64,000 nt of DNA, from assembly GCA_014138725.1 (NCBI GenBank), contig JACJID010000002.1, positions 1,006,001 through 1,070,000 on the forward strand, written 5' to 3'. A program made the translations under genes and the position numbers. The notes beneath the pieces are model-generated. The model was not told where the DNA came from and did not search any database. It worked only from the letters and a program-made list of their open reading frames with translations. Below, piece after piece: positions 18,388 through 27,560 of the stretch. This stretch comes from Kutzneria viridogrisea (GTDB lineage: Bacteria; Actinomycetota; Actinomycetes; Mycobacteriales; Pseudonocardiaceae). The first letter of the stretch is position 1; every line of letters begins with the position of its first letter.

Positions 18388-19485
18388 TTGACGTCAAGCA
18401 CCCAGCCGGCCGCATCGGCCAGCCACGAGCTGGCCTCCACGGAACAGACAGCTGGGGCCGAGCACGGCGGCGGGGCGGGGACACCCACGCTGGAGGAACT
18501 GCACGACACGGTGCAGCGCATCGCGGCCAACGTGGAGCACGTGCTCGTCGGCAAGCCCGACGTGGTGCGCATCGCGCTGGTCACTCTGCTGGCCGAGGGG
18601 CACCTGCTGGTCGAGGACGTGCCGGGGGTGGGCAAGACCTCGCTGGCCAAGGCGCTGGCCCGCTCCATCGACTGCACGGTCAGCCGGGTGCAGTTCACCC
18701 CGGACCTGCTGCCCAGCGACATCACCGGCGTGTCCATCTACAACCGCAACACCGGTGACTTCGAGTTCCGGCCCGGACCGGTGTTCGCCAACATCGTGGT
18801 CGGCGACGAGATCAACCGCGCCTCACCGAAGACCCAGTCGGCCCTGCTGGAGTGCATGGAGGAGCACCAGGTCACCGTCGACGCGCACACCTACCAGCTG
18901 AGCAGCCCGTTCATGGTCATCGCCACCCAGAACCCGGTGGAGATGGAGGGCACCTACGCCCTGCCGGAGGCCCAGCGCGACCGGTTCACCGCGCGCGTCT
19001 CGGTCGGCTACCCCGACCCGCAGGCGGAGCTGGCCATGGTGGACGAGCACGCGGGCCGCGACCCGCTGGCGGAGCTGCGCCCGGTGTCCGACGCGACCCG
19101 GCTCAGCGCGCTGATCGACACGGTCCGGCACGTGCACCTGACCCCCGAGGTCAAGCGGTACGCGGTGGAGCTGGTCTCGGCCACCCGCAGGCTGCCCGAA
19201 CTGCGGCTGGGCGCCTCGCCGAGGGCCACCCTGCACCTGGTGCGGGCCGCGCGCGCCCAGGCCGCGCTGGCCGGCCGCCAGTTCGTGGTGCCCGACGACG
19301 TGCAGGCCGTGGCCGTACCCGTGCTGGCGCACCGCCTGGTGCTCACCTCGGAGGCCGCCGCGGGCCGCCGCTCCCCCAACGACCTGATCCGCGGCCTGGT
19401 GCAGCGCGTGCCCGTGCCGCACGCGCCGGCGACCAACGGCTCGCAGCAGCGCATCCAGTGGCCCGGCGGGCAGGCCGGGTACTAG
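18388..19485 (+). CDS. MoxR-type AAA+ ATPase
   Basis: 365-residue AAA+ protein of the MoxR family, thought to act as a chaperone that activates a partner protein. Walker A is DVPGVGKTSLAKAL (residues ~77-90), Walker B is VVGDEINRASPKTQ (~138-150), and QNPVEMEGTYALPEAQ gives sensor 1. The TTG start at 18388 follows TGGAGGG by about 5 nt; an ATG at 18343 is in frame but has no ribosome site. It is followed 2 bp later by a DUF58 protein and then a transglutaminase, the standard MoxR-DUF58-transglutaminase operon. Confidence 0.9.
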   Translation: MTSSTQPAASASHELASTEQTAGAEHGGGAGTPTLEELHDTVQRIAANVEHVLVGKPDVVRIALVTLLAEGHLLVEDVPGVGKTSLAKALARSIDCTVSRVQFTPDLLPSDITGVSIYNRNTGDFEFRPGPVFANIVVGDEINRASPKTQSALLECMEEHQVTVDAHTYQLSSPFMVIATQNPVEMEGTYALPEAQRDRFTARVSVGYPDPQAELAMVDEHAGRDPLAELRPVSDATRLSALIDTVRHVHLTPEVKRYAVELVSATRRLPELRLGASPRATLHLVRAARAQAALAGRQFVVPDDVQAVAVPVLAHRLVLTSEAAAGRRSPNDLIRGLVQRVPVPHAPATNGSQQRIQWPGGQAGY

Positions 19486-19487
19486 GC

Positions 19488-20750
19488 GTGAACGTGCTGT
19501 CGGGGCTCACCACGCGGGGCCGCTGTCTGATGGCGGCGGGCATCGCGGCCGCCGTGTGCTCGGCGCTGCTCAACGAACGGGACCTGCTGCGCATCGCGGC
19601 CTTCGTGGTGCTGCTCCCGCTGCTGGCCGCACTGATGGCCGCCCGCTCACGGGTGGGGCTGGCCTCCAACCGGTACGTGCACCCCGAGCGGGTCCCGGTC
19701 GGCTCCAGCGCCGAGGTCCGCATCGAGATGCGCAACACCGGGCGTCTGCCCAGCGGGGGGCTGCTGCTGGAGGACGGGGTGCCCTACGCGCTGGGCGCCC
19801 GGCCGAGGTTCATCGTGGAGCGGCTCTCCCGGCACCACGTCACCCCGCTGCGCTACCAGTTGCGGCCGGTGCTGCGCGGTATCCAGCAGGTGGGCCCGCT
19901 GATGGCCCGGGTGACCGACCCGTTCGGGCTGGCCGAGTACGACCGCCAGCTGCTGGGGCACAGCAAGCTGATCGTGGTGCCCAGGGTCTACCCGCTGTCC
20001 GGGCTGCCCGGCGGCGCGGGCATGGGCGCGGGCGAGGACGGCATGGTGCGGTTGCGCTCCGGCCAGGGCGAGGACGACGCCGTGGTGCGCAACTACCGGC
20101 ACGGCGACGACATGCGCAAGGTGCACTGGCGGTCCACGGCGCGACGTGACGAGCTGATGGTCCGCGTGGAGGAGACCCCGTGGCGGGGCGGCACCACGGT
20201 GCTGCTGGACCACCGGGCCTCGGCGCACCGGGGCACCGGGCCGACCTCCAGCCTGGAGTGGGTGATCTCCTTCGCCGCCAGCGTGTGCCTGCACCTGCAC
20301 CGCAACGGCCAGCACGTGCGGCTGGTCACCGAGGACGGCCGGGTGCTGGCGGGTGGCGGGCGGGAGACCGGGCACAGCGACCTGGAAGTGCTCGACGCGC
20401 TGGCCGCGCTGAACCCCTCGCACCAGCGCGACCTGGTGTGCACCAGCGATCCGGCGGGCGGCCAGGAGATGGTCGCCGTGCTGGGCGCGACCAACGTGGC
20501 CGCGGCCACCGAACTGTGCAAGCACCGGCCGCGCACCAGCCGCAGCCTCGCCGTGCTGCTGGACGTCTCGGCCTGGGAATCCGCCGGGGACAGCGCCGAG
20601 GACACGGCCGCCACGGCCAGGCTGCTGCGCGAGGCGGGCTGGGGCGTGGTGGTCGCGGGTGCGGACACCTCGATGGACGCGGCCTGGTCGCGGCTGTGCC
20701 ACGCGGGCGCGGTCCGCGGGGTTGCCCTGCTGCGGGAGGGCAACTCCTGA
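19488..20750 (+). CDS. DUF58 domain membrane-anchored protein
   Basis: 420-residue protein of the DUF58 family that accompanies MoxR ATPases. Two hydrophobic segments lie near the N-terminus (residues ~12-50). A beta-rich region follows, then the conserved DUF58 core with EDDAVVRNYRHGDDMRKVHWRST (written here in parts: YRHGDD, RKVHWRS) and a vWA-like fold with LLDHRAS. The GTG start at 19488 follows the moxR stop by 2 bp and the stop overlaps the next ATG (TGATG), so the three genes are co-translated. Molecular activity is not established for the family. Confidence 0.85.
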   Translation: MNVLSGLTTRGRCLMAAGIAAAVCSALLNERDLLRIAAFVVLLPLLAALMAARSRVGLASNRYVHPERVPVGSSAEVRIEMRNTGRLPSGGLLLEDGVPYALGARPRFIVERLSRHHVTPLRYQLRPVLRGIQQVGPLMARVTDPFGLAEYDRQLLGHSKLIVVPRVYPLSGLPGGAGMGAGEDGMVRLRSGQGEDDAVVRNYRHGDDMRKVHWRSTARRDELMVRVEETPWRGGTTVLLDHRASAHRGTGPTSSLEWVISFAASVCLHLHRNGQHVRLVTEDGRVLAGGGRETGHSDLEVLDALAALNPSHQRDLVCTSDPAGGQEMVAVLGATNVAAATELCKHRPRTSRSLAVLLDVSAWESAGDSAEDTAATARLLREAGWGVVVAGADTSMDAAWSRLCHAGAVRGVALLREGNS

Positions 20751-23302
20751 TGAGCACCGGACAGCAACTGCGCCCGGACACCCGGTTCGCCGGTGGCCAG
20801 CAGCCCAGGCACCGGCTGCCCCCGCCCCCGGTGCGCGACAACACCCCGCCGCTGTCGGCCACCGCCATGGTGCCGATCGCGGCGGGCTTCTCCGTGGTGT
20901 GCGCCGCCAGCGCCCTGTCCGGCGTGCTCCAGGGCGTGACCTGGCTGCTGTACCTGGCGATCACGATCGGGCTGGTCGTGGGCACCGGCATCCTGCTGCG
21001 CGCGATGCGCACCCCCGTGCCACTGGTCGGTCTCGGCCAGGTGTTCGCCCTGCTGTGCCTGCTGGTGATGTCGTTCACCAGGAGCGGGCTGCTCGTGGTC
21101 CTGCCGAGTCCGACCGCGCTCGGGGACCTGCTCGACGTGTTGCACCAGGCCGTGGTCGAGGTGCAGACCAAGGCCCCACCGGTGACCGCCGACGAGCCCA
21201 TGGTGTGCCTGGTGCTGGTGGCGATCGGCCTGGTCGCGGTGCTGGTCGACACCCTCGCGGTGGCCGCCGAGGCGCCCGCGGCCTCCGGGCTGGTGCTGCT
21301 CTGCGTGTACGCCGTGCCCGCCTCACTGGCCGACGAGATGCTGCCCTGGTGGAGCTTCGTGGTCGGCGCGGGCTCGTTCGCGCTGCTGCTGGCGGTGGAC
21401 GGCCGCCAGCGGCACCTGGCGTGGCGGGGCAGGCGGGCCGGGGTGAGCGGGGCCGGGGTCGGTGAGGGCTCCCGGCGCGAGGCCACCGGGGTCGCCGCGC
21501 TCGCGGTGATCGCCGCACTGGTGGTCGGCGGCACGTTCACCATGATCGGCACGGTGGGTCGGCTGCCCGGTGGCGGCTCGAGTGGCGGCGGCTCGGCCAG
21601 CGCGCTGGGTATCAAGCCGTTCACCAAGCTCAGCGGGCTGTTGCAGCAGTCGCAGGGCAACCGCGAGCTGTTCCGGGTGCGCGGCCTGGACACCGCCTCG
21701 TACCTGCGCGCGCTGACCCTGGACGACTACTCGGCCAACGACGGCTGGCGCATCGGCCAGGACATCAACGGCGGGGTGAAGCTGGACAGCGACCGGCTGC
21801 CCGGCCGGGCGGGCGCGCACAGCGGGCAGCCCAGCAGCATCGAGATCGAGACGGTGAACTGGGAGGACCGCTGGGCGCCGGTGTACGGCACGCCCGCCGC
21901 GCTGTCCCGGCTGGGACCGCAGTGGTTCTACGACCAGACCGCCGGCACGGTGAACACGCCCTCGGCCCACTCGGCGGGCACCTACTCCGAGACGGCCTGG
22001 CTGCAACAGCCCAGCGCGGACCAGCTCCGCGCCGACGACGGCCGCTCCGGACAGCCGGTGGACGCCCGTTACACCCGGCCGGTGGCGGTCACCCAGCGGG
22101 TGCGCCAGCTGGCCGAGTCGATCACCAGCCAGGAGCGCACGACCTTCGACAAGGCCGCGGCTCTGACCAAGTACTTCAACGGCGGGGCCAACGGCTTCCG
22201 CTACGAGCTGTCCGCCACGCCCAAGGACACCTCCATCGACCAGCTGGAGGACTTCCTGTTCAACACCCGCGCCGGGTTCTGCGAGCAGTACGCCTCGGCG
22301 ATGGCCGTGATGCTGCGCGACCTCGGCGTGGCCGCCAGGGTGGCGATCGGCTTCACCCCGGGGGTGGTGTCCCAGGCGGACAACTCGCGCACGATCCTGG
22401 CCTCCGACGCGCACGCCTGGGTCGAGGTGTACTTCCCCAACCACGGCTGGGTCACCTTCGACCCGACCCCGCTGTCCGGCGGGCGCGCGGTCACCCCGCC
22501 GTACCTGCAGTCCAACCAGCCGCAGGGCGGTCCGGGTGGTCTGCCGGACGGCACCAAGGAGAACAACCCGAGCGGGTCGCCGGCTCCCTCCAGCAGCGCG
22601 GCGCCGAGCACCAGCGCGCCCGCTCCCGCGACGGGTCAGCAGGGCATGCCACTACGGGACCAGCTCGCACTGGTCGTCTGGTTGCTGTTGCTGGTCCCGG
22701 CCCTGCTGCTCGCCGTGCTGTGCACGGTGCTGGCCCGGGTGCTGGGCGGTTCGTGGTCCGGGGCACCGCGCTGGCTCGCCGACCTCGCCGAGCGGCTGCC
22801 TACTTCGGTGGCACGCCGTGTGCCGCTGGTCGCGGTGGCCTCCTGGGCGGCCGTGCTGCTGCTCGTGGTCGGGTACCTGCTGAGCTGGTGGCTGTCCGCC
22901 CTGCTGCTGGTGGCCATGCTGGCCGTCACGCCGATCACGATCCGCGAGCTGCGCAGGCGGGCCCGGCTGGCCAAGGTCTCCGGGCTGGGCCCCGACGCGG
23001 CCGGTGCCGCCTGGGACGAGCTGCTCGCCGAGTCGGTGGACCGCGGTGCGGCCGTGCAGCCCGCCGAGACCGTACGGGCCACCGCCCGGCGGCTGGCCCG
23101 CGACCACGACCTGGACGAGACGGGCCGCCAGGCGCTCCGGCTGGTGATCACCTCGGTCGAGGCGTCCTGGTACGGCCAGCAGCGCACGGCCGACCCCGGG
23201 CTGGTACCGGCCCTGGCCCAGTTGCGCGCCACGATGAACGAGCGGGCCCCGCTGGCGTTGCGCGCCAAGCTGCTGCCCCGCTCCGTGCTCGGCGGCCGCT
23301 GA
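20750..23302 (+). CDS. Membrane transglutaminase-like protein with C-terminal DUF4129 region
   Basis: 850-residue polytopic protein. About six N-terminal membrane segments (residues ~40-270) precede an extracytoplasmic transglutaminase-like (TgpA/TGc) domain. The catalytic triad can be read: Cys ~511 in RAGFCEQYAS, His ~555 in SDAHAWVEV and Asp ~571 in TFDPTP. A Ser/Ala/Pro-rich linker (~605-625), further membrane segments and a DUF4129-like helical tail follow. The role of such proteins is unknown but they go with MoxR/DUF58 in many actinobacteria. Start overlaps the preceding stop. Confidence 0.88.
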   Translation: MSTGQQLRPDTRFAGGQQPRHRLPPPPVRDNTPPLSATAMVPIAAGFSVVCAASALSGVLQGVTWLLYLAITIGLVVGTGILLRAMRTPVPLVGLGQVFALLCLLVMSFTRSGLLVVLPSPTALGDLLDVLHQAVVEVQTKAPPVTADEPMVCLVLVAIGLVAVLVDTLAVAAEAPAASGLVLLCVYAVPASLADEMLPWWSFVVGAGSFALLLAVDGRQRHLAWRGRRAGVSGAGVGEGSRREATGVAALAVIAALVVGGTFTMIGTVGRLPGGGSSGGGSASALGIKPFTKLSGLLQQSQGNRELFRVRGLDTASYLRALTLDDYSANDGWRIGQDINGGVKLDSDRLPGRAGAHSGQPSSIEIETVNWEDRWAPVYGTPAALSRLGPQWFYDQTAGTVNTPSAHSAGTYSETAWLQQPSADQLRADDGRSGQPVDARYTRPVAVTQRVRQLAESITSQERTTFDKAAALTKYFNGGANGFRYELSATPKDTSIDQLEDFLFNTRAGFCEQYASAMAVMLRDLGVAARVAIGFTPGVVSQADNSRTILASDAHAWVEVYFPNHGWVTFDPTPLSGGRAVTPPYLQSNQPQGGPGGLPDGTKENNPSGSPAPSSSAAPSTSAPAPATGQQGMPLRDQLALVVWLLLLVPALLLAVLCTVLARVLGGSWSGAPRWLADLAERLPTSVARRVPLVAVASWAAVLLLVVGYLLSWWLSALLLVAMLAVTPITIRELRRRARLAKVSGLGPDAAGAAWDELLAESVDRGAAVQPAETVRATARRLARDHDLDETGRQALRLVITSVEASWYGQQRTADPGLVPALAQLRATMNERAPLALRAKLLPRSVLGGR

Positions 23303-23304
23303 CC

Positions 23305-23470
23305 GGGACTCGCGTGCCGGTGGGCGGGACTCGCGTGCTGGTGGGCGGGACTCGCGCCCAACCCGGCGAGTCCCGCCCAGCCGACGCCGAGTCCCGCTGA
23401 GCCGATGGTGAGTCCCGCGCGGGCGCGGCTGGGTCCCGTCCTGCTGCGGCCGAGTCCCGGTCAGCCGGTG
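23305..23470. repeat. 21-bp-period GGGACTCGC array (array B)
   Basis: Three 21-bp units of GGGACTCGCG followed by inverted GCGAGTCCC-type units, filling the convergent gap between the transglutaminase and DUF3040 genes. The inverted halves could form an extended hairpin. Same unit and period as arrays at 11911, 40449 and 51878. Confidence 0.8.
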
Positions 23471-23481
23471 TCCGCGGATGC

Positions 23482-23512
23482 AAAAGGTCGGCCGGTGTGG
23501 AACCGGCCGACC
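23482..23512 (-). terminator. Terminator of the DUF3040 gene
   Basis: An 11-bp perfect stem GGTCGGCCGGT / ACCGGCCGACC with a 5-nt loop (23486-23512) is followed by four T on the minus strand. It lies about 20 bp beyond the DUF3040 stop. The short T-run is typical for high-GC actinobacterial terminators. Confidence 0.7.
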
Positions 23513-23534
23513 CTGGTGGAGGAGTCCTCGGGAA

Positions 23535-23924
23535 CTACTCTTCTTCGAAACGCTTGCGGAAGCGTTCCTCCATACGTTGAGTCAGGGAGCTGCGGTGTGG
23601 CACACCACCCGCGGAGCCGGGGCTGTCGCCAGCCGAGGCGGCCCCCTTCGTCAGTGTGGTCAGGGTCAGCAGAGCACCAACGAACATGACCAGGAAGCCG
23701 AGCACGCTCACGATCGGGATGCCGAACAACTGAACCGGCACGATCACACCGAACACGAGCAAAGCCACACCCACGACGAACAGCACGATGCCCTGTACTC
23801 GGCGTCGACGTGACGGCCTGCGCAGTCGGGCACCACGCACGGTGGAGGCGAACTTCGGGTCCTCAGCGTAGAGCGCGCGCTCGATCTGGTCGAGCAGTCG
23901 CTGCTCGTGCTCGGAGAGTGGCAT
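23535..23924 (-). CDS. DUF3040 small membrane protein
   Basis: 129-residue protein. The N-terminus MPLSEHEQRLLDQIERALYA is the hallmark of DUF3040, followed by FASTVRGARLRRPSRRRR and two membrane segments (residues ~43-88). It ends in a charged tail (MEERFRKRFEEE). The family is actinobacteria-specific and regularly found next to mraZ/rsmH or dinB, as here, but has no known function. A hairpin terminator follows the gene. Confidence 0.88.
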   Translation of the reverse strand: MPLSEHEQRLLDQIERALYAEDPKFASTVRGARLRRPSRRRRVQGIVLFVVGVALLVFGVIVPVQLFGIPIVSVLGFLVMFVGALLTLTTLTKGAASAGDSPGSAGGVPHRSSLTQRMEERFRKRFEEE

Positions 23925-24133
23925 GACTCCTCCTCCGGCACAACGGTCGCGGGCGCCGGGTGTCTCGGTTGCCGCCGGACCCGGCGGACGCCCCGCCCAG
24001 GGGGTGTCACTGTTCAGGATACGATCCGCGAGCGCTGGCGACTAGCCGGTCCGGCCACCGGAACCGGGCGATGCCCCCACGATCATCCACAAGGGGTAGG
24101 GACCGGACGCGGCCGACGCCCGGTCCCACCCGC

Positions 24134-24901
24134 TCAGCGGTTGCGCCGCACGCGCCGCACCGAACCGATCACACCGGCTCCGACCAGGGCGAACCCGCCG
24201 ACCAGGGCCACCAGCCCCGGCGAGACCCCGCCCGAACCGGCAGCCGTCCCGGTGTCCTCACGGCCGGACAGCGCGGTGAAGCCGCCCGCCCTGCCCTCAC
24301 TCGCGTACCGGGAACCGGACAGCTTGTCGGCGTACCGCGCGGCTACTGTGCGTTGGTAGTCGGCCGTGGAGTACACCTTGCCCGCCGTCTCGCCGTCCAA
24401 CGAGCGCAGGCTGTCCCCGCTGACCGCGTACCAGGCGTCGACCTGCGGCTCGTGCAGCAGGTACGCCCCGGCGGGCAGCGCGGCGGCCAACGCGGCCTCG
24501 CGGTTGCCCGAGGCCACGTTCACGACCTGCCAGTCCGCGCCGGTCCTGGCCGACCACAGGGTGGCCGCCCGGCCCGCGCCGTCGGTGGCGGGCACCGCGA
24601 CGTAGGCCAGGGTGCCGGGCGCCGCACCGGGTGCGCCGGTGACGAAGCGCGCCGACAGCTCGTACACCGGGATGGCCTGCCCGCCGATCGTGGCCGACGG
24701 GCCCGCCGCCAGCGGCGCTCTGGCCGCCCCCGGGTAGGTGAAGTGCACGAGCTGGTCGTGCACCGAGGCGGTGGCGGTGGCCGCCCTGGCCGCCGCCAGG
24801 TCCTGCGCCGACAACTGCGGTGCCGGGTCGGCCGCCGCGAGTCCGGCGCCGAGCAGGGTGGCCGCGGTGACCGCCGCCGCGCAGAGCACGGTCCTGATCA
24901 T
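24134..24901 (-). CDS. Secreted, C-terminally membrane-anchored partner of the papain-like protease
   Basis: 255-residue protein I do not recognise. It has a signal peptide (IRTVLCAAAVTAATLLGAGLA, cleavage near AAADPA), a ~175-residue extracytoplasmic domain with no motif I can name, a Gly/Ser-rich linker, and a final membrane segment (LVALVGGFALVGAGVIGS) ending in RRVRRNR. This is a cell-surface anchor without LPXTG. ATG 24901 is preferred (AGGGGG 8 nt before); GTG 24910 overlaps the upstream protease stop as GTGA. The tight coupling suggests an anchor, substrate or inhibitor of that protease. Confidence 0.7.
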   Translation of the reverse strand: MIRTVLCAAAVTAATLLGAGLAAADPAPQLSAQDLAAARAATATASVHDQLVHFTYPGAARAPLAAGPSATIGGQAIPVYELSARFVTGAPGAAPGTLAYVAVPATDGAGRAATLWSARTGADWQVVNVASGNREAALAAALPAGAYLLHEPQVDAWYAVSGDSLRSLDGETAGKVYSTADYQRTVAARYADKLSGSRYASEGRAGGFTALSGREDTGTAAGSGGVSPGLVALVGGFALVGAGVIGSVRRVRRNR

Positions 24902-24906
24902 CGCCC

Positions 24907-25515
24907 TCACCCCCTGATCCCGGTGAGCGTGTGCGTCCAGGCGAAGGACGAGTTGCTCACGTAGTAGTTGTAGGACATGGTCTGGTAGCGCTGGTTGGAC
25001 GGCCACGGGTCGCCGTAGGAGACCGTCCCCTTGGCGGAGTCGTAGCCGTAGAGCACGTGCATGTGGCCGCCGCCCGAGGTCCAGCCGATCCGGGTCTCCA
25101 GCGGCTGGTTGGCCGAGATCTGCTGCTGCAGGGAGGAGAAGCTGATCGTGCCGTTGAGGTAGTCCCCGGTGTAGGAGAACCCGAGCTGGTAGAACGCGTT
25201 CTGGACGTCACCGAGGGTGCCCTGCCAGTTCGGGCAGGAGTAGCTGGTGTCCCGTCCCTTGGCCAGGTTGCAGAAGGTGTTCTGGTTCACCGAGTAGTTG
25301 AAGTAGGACGCGATGGTGGTGCCCGAGGCGGCCCAGCACCACTGGTTCTGCTGCTGGGACTGCATGCTGATGTTGTCGTAGTACGAGGAAGGGACCGCCG
25401 AGGTCGAGGCGGGGAGGGTCGACGCGCCTGCTGGTGCCTGGGCGATGAGCCAGGACATCAGCACGACGGCCGCCGCCGCGAGCACTCGCAGGGGTGGCGG
25501 GTAACCGCTTCGCAC
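24907..25515 (-). CDS. Secreted papain-like cysteine protease (C39/staphopain-like fold)
   Basis: 202-residue exported protein. A signal peptide (VLAAAAVVLMSWLIAQAPAG) is followed by a small papain-like domain. The oxyanion Gln and catalytic Cys sit in QQQNQWCWAAS (Cys ~60), the catalytic His in SGGGHMHVLYGY (~151), and Asp/Asn follows in SYGDPWPS. The layout fits the Peptidase_C39_2/AvrRpt2-like group. Start GTG 25515 follows AGGAGGT by about 6 nt. The stop overlaps the possible GTG start of the next gene, so the two are coupled. Confidence 0.8.
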   Translation of the reverse strand: MRSGYPPPLRVLAAAAVVLMSWLIAQAPAGASTLPASTSAVPSSYYDNISMQSQQQNQWCWAASGTTIASYFNYSVNQNTFCNLAKGRDTSYSCPNWQGTLGDVQNAFYQLGFSYTGDYLNGTISFSSLQQQISANQPLETRIGWTSGGGHMHVLYGYDSAKGTVSYGDPWPSNQRYQTMSYNYYVSNSSFAWTHTLTGIRG

Positions 25516-25717
25516 GGTTGGACCTCCTGGAGTTGTTGTCGTGTGGCAGGGCTTACGACACGCCGGCCGCGGGCGTGCAGGGCGCCGCGGCCGGCGGTGC
25601 GCACACTGTCCGGCCCTGTTCGGCAACCGGACAAGGGTGGCCGCCCACCGACAGGAGCGTTCCGCTTACCTGGCCGCCGTCACCTGGGGCTTCCCTCCCG
25701 GCCGACGGCAACCTACG

Positions 25718-25746
25718 GTGAACGTTCACACCCTGTTCACACCCTG
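25718..25746 (+). promoter_or_regulatory. Palindrome plus tandem repeat upstream of the HTH regulator
   Basis: The perfect palindrome GTGAACGTTCAC (25718-25729) overlaps two tandem 11-bp copies of TTCACACCCTG (25725-25735 and 25736-25746). It lies 12-40 bp before the HTH gene at 25759 and in the divergent gap to the protease gene. A candidate autoregulatory operator. Confidence 0.4.
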
Positions 25747-25758
25747 CGAACGATCCGG

Positions 25759-26727
25759 ATGACGACCGAGCCGACACCCCTGCCGCCGTCGGCGGACGAC
25801 CTCGACGCCCGACTCGCCGAGGCGCTGCGCTACGGCCCCTTCCCCCGCGCGCTGCGGGCGGCCATCGCCCACCGCGGGCTTTCGCTCGCCCGCCTCGGCG
25901 TGCACCTGGACCGACTCGGCGTGCACGTCGGGCAGTCCACCCTCAGCTACTGGCAGCGCGGGCTGCGCCACCCCGAGGTGCCCAGGGCGCTGGGTGCCCT
26001 GCGCGCGCTGGAGAAGGTGCTGGCCCTGCCGCCGGACTCGCTGGTCGTACTGGTCGGCCCCCGGGCCAGACCCGCCTCGGAGCGGGCGACCGCGGCGGCG
26101 TTCCTCGACTTCGGACGGCTCTGGTCGGGATCGGCGGCGCTGCTGAGCGAGCTGGACGCGATGCCGGAGATCACCCGCTGCAACGCGGAGCTGGAAGTGC
26201 TGTCGGTGCACGACTTCGTGGTGATCGACCAGTACCGGGTGCAGCGCGCGGTGACCACCCGCATCGTGGTGCGGGCCATGCGCGCCGGACCCGACCGGTA
26301 CCTGGCGATGTACCACGCCGACGACAACGGTGCGATCGGCGCCAGCGAGGTGCGTACCGGGGAGGGCTGCCGGACCGGGCGGGTGCGCAGGCACGCCGAG
26401 ACCGGGACGATGCTCACCGAGCTGCTGTTCGATCGGCGGCTGACCGAGGGCGAACGGCACGTGTTCAGCTTCAGCCTGCACGACCAGGGCAGCACGGCCA
26501 CCCCGGGCAGCAACCGCACGTTCCGCGAGCCCGGCGCCGACTACCTGTTGCAGCTGTCCTTCCACCGCAGGGCGATGCCCGCGCGCTGCACGCAGTACTT
26601 CCGGGTGCGCGAGGACGCGGAGCCGACCCAGGCCGAGGACCTGGTGTGCGGGATCGGCGGCGTGGTCAGCGCGTACTTCTCCCGGGTCGGCCGGGGACTG
26701 GCCGGCATTGCGGTGGACTGGGACTGA
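25759..26727 (+). CDS. XRE-like helix-turn-helix regulator with unknown C-terminal domain
   Basis: 322-residue protein. Residues ~25-80 resemble a Cro/C1-type HTH: FPRALRAAIAHRGLSLARLG, then STLSYWQRGLRHPEVPRALG, then LEKVLALPP. The remaining ~240 residues form a domain I cannot name, with VVRAMRAGPDRYLAMYHAD and DYLLQLSFHR, possibly a ligand-sensing or dimerisation module. Starts with ATG 25759 and ends 21 bp before a methyltransferase gene, probably co-transcribed. A palindrome and tandem repeat immediately upstream suggest autoregulation. Confidence 0.7.
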   Translation: MTTEPTPLPPSADDLDARLAEALRYGPFPRALRAAIAHRGLSLARLGVHLDRLGVHVGQSTLSYWQRGLRHPEVPRALGALRALEKVLALPPDSLVVLVGPRARPASERATAAAFLDFGRLWSGSAALLSELDAMPEITRCNAELEVLSVHDFVVIDQYRVQRAVTTRIVVRAMRAGPDRYLAMYHADDNGAIGASEVRTGEGCRTGRVRRHAETGTMLTELLFDRRLTEGERHVFSFSLHDQGSTATPGSNRTFREPGADYLLQLSFHRRAMPARCTQYFRVREDAEPTQAEDLVCGIGGVVSAYFSRVGRGLAGIAVDWD

Positions 26728-26748
26728 CCGTCCAGTCAGGATTGCTCC

Positions 26749-27501
26749 ATGACCTTCGAGGAGTTGGTGGCCGAGGCCGAGTCGGTGAGCGTGGACGGCT
26801 GGGACTTCTCCTGGCTGGACGGCCGTGCCACCGAACAGCGCCCGTCCTGGGGCTACGCGGGGCTGCTCGCCCAGCGCGTGCCGCTGGCGGAGGCCGTGCT
26901 CGACGTGCAGACCGGCGGCGGTGAGGTGCTCGCAGGTGTGCCGCGCCTGGCACGGCTGACCGTGGCCACCGAGTCCTGGCCGCCCAACGTGGCCAAGGCC
27001 ACCGAGCTGCTCCGCCCGCGGGGCGTGGCCGTGGTCGCCGACCCCGACGAACCGCCACTTCCCTTTGCCGACAACACCTTCGACCTCGTGACCAGCCGCC
27101 ACCCGGTGACCACCTGGTGGGCGGAGATCGCCCGCGTGCTGCGCCCCGGCGGCAGCTACCTGTCCCAGCAGGTCGGCCCGTCCAGCGCCTTCGAGCTGGT
27201 GGAGTGGTTCCTCGGTGAGCAGCCCGCCGAGGTGCGCGACGCACGGCACCCCGACCGGGGGCGGGCCGGTGCGGAGCAGGCCGGGCTGACGGTGGTGGAC
27301 CTGCGCGCGGAACGGTTGCGCATGGAGTTCCACGACATCGGCGCGGTGGTCTACTTCCTGCGCAAGGTGATCTGGATGGTGCCGGGGTTCACTGTGGACG
27401 GTCACCGCGAGCGCCTGCTCGCGCTGCACGAGCACATCCAGCGGCACGGCCCGTTCGTGGCGCACTCGGCCCGCTACCTGATCGAGGCCCGCAAGGGCTG
27501 A
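26749..27501 (+). CDS. Class I SAM-dependent methyltransferase
   Basis: 250-residue protein of the UbiE/SmtA-like class. The SAM loop is degenerate but placed correctly (AVLDVQTGGGEVLAGV, residues ~48-63). It is followed by the acidic strand end VATESWPPN, PLPFADNTFDLVTSRH (motif II-like) and ARVLRPGGSYLSQQVG (motif III). Substrate unknown. It follows the HTH regulator by 21 bp on the same strand. Hairpin repeat copy 2 begins 11 bp after its stop. Confidence 0.8.
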   Translation: MTFEELVAEAESVSVDGWDFSWLDGRATEQRPSWGYAGLLAQRVPLAEAVLDVQTGGGEVLAGVPRLARLTVATESWPPNVAKATELLRPRGVAVVADPDEPPLPFADNTFDLVTSRHPVTTWWAEIARVLRPGGSYLSQQVGPSSAFELVEWFLGEQPAEVRDARHPDRGRAGAEQAGLTVVDLRAERLRMEFHDIGAVVYFLRKVIWMVPGFTVDGHRERLLALHEHIQRHGPFVAHSARYLIEARKG

Positions 27502-27511
27502 CCGCGCATGC

Positions 27512-27560
27512 CATGAAAGTGCCGTTCGCGGCACCAGACGCCGCGAACGGCACTTTCATG
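27512..27560. repeat. Dispersed 50-bp hairpin repeat, copy 2
   Basis: Perfect 21-bp arms (27512-27532, 27540-27560) with a 7-nt loop ACCAGAC. Core CATGAAAGTGCCGTTC, variable tip GCGGC paired with GCCGC. It lies between two convergent genes, and its right arm contains the stop codon of the enoyl-CoA hydratase gene. Confidence 0.85.
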
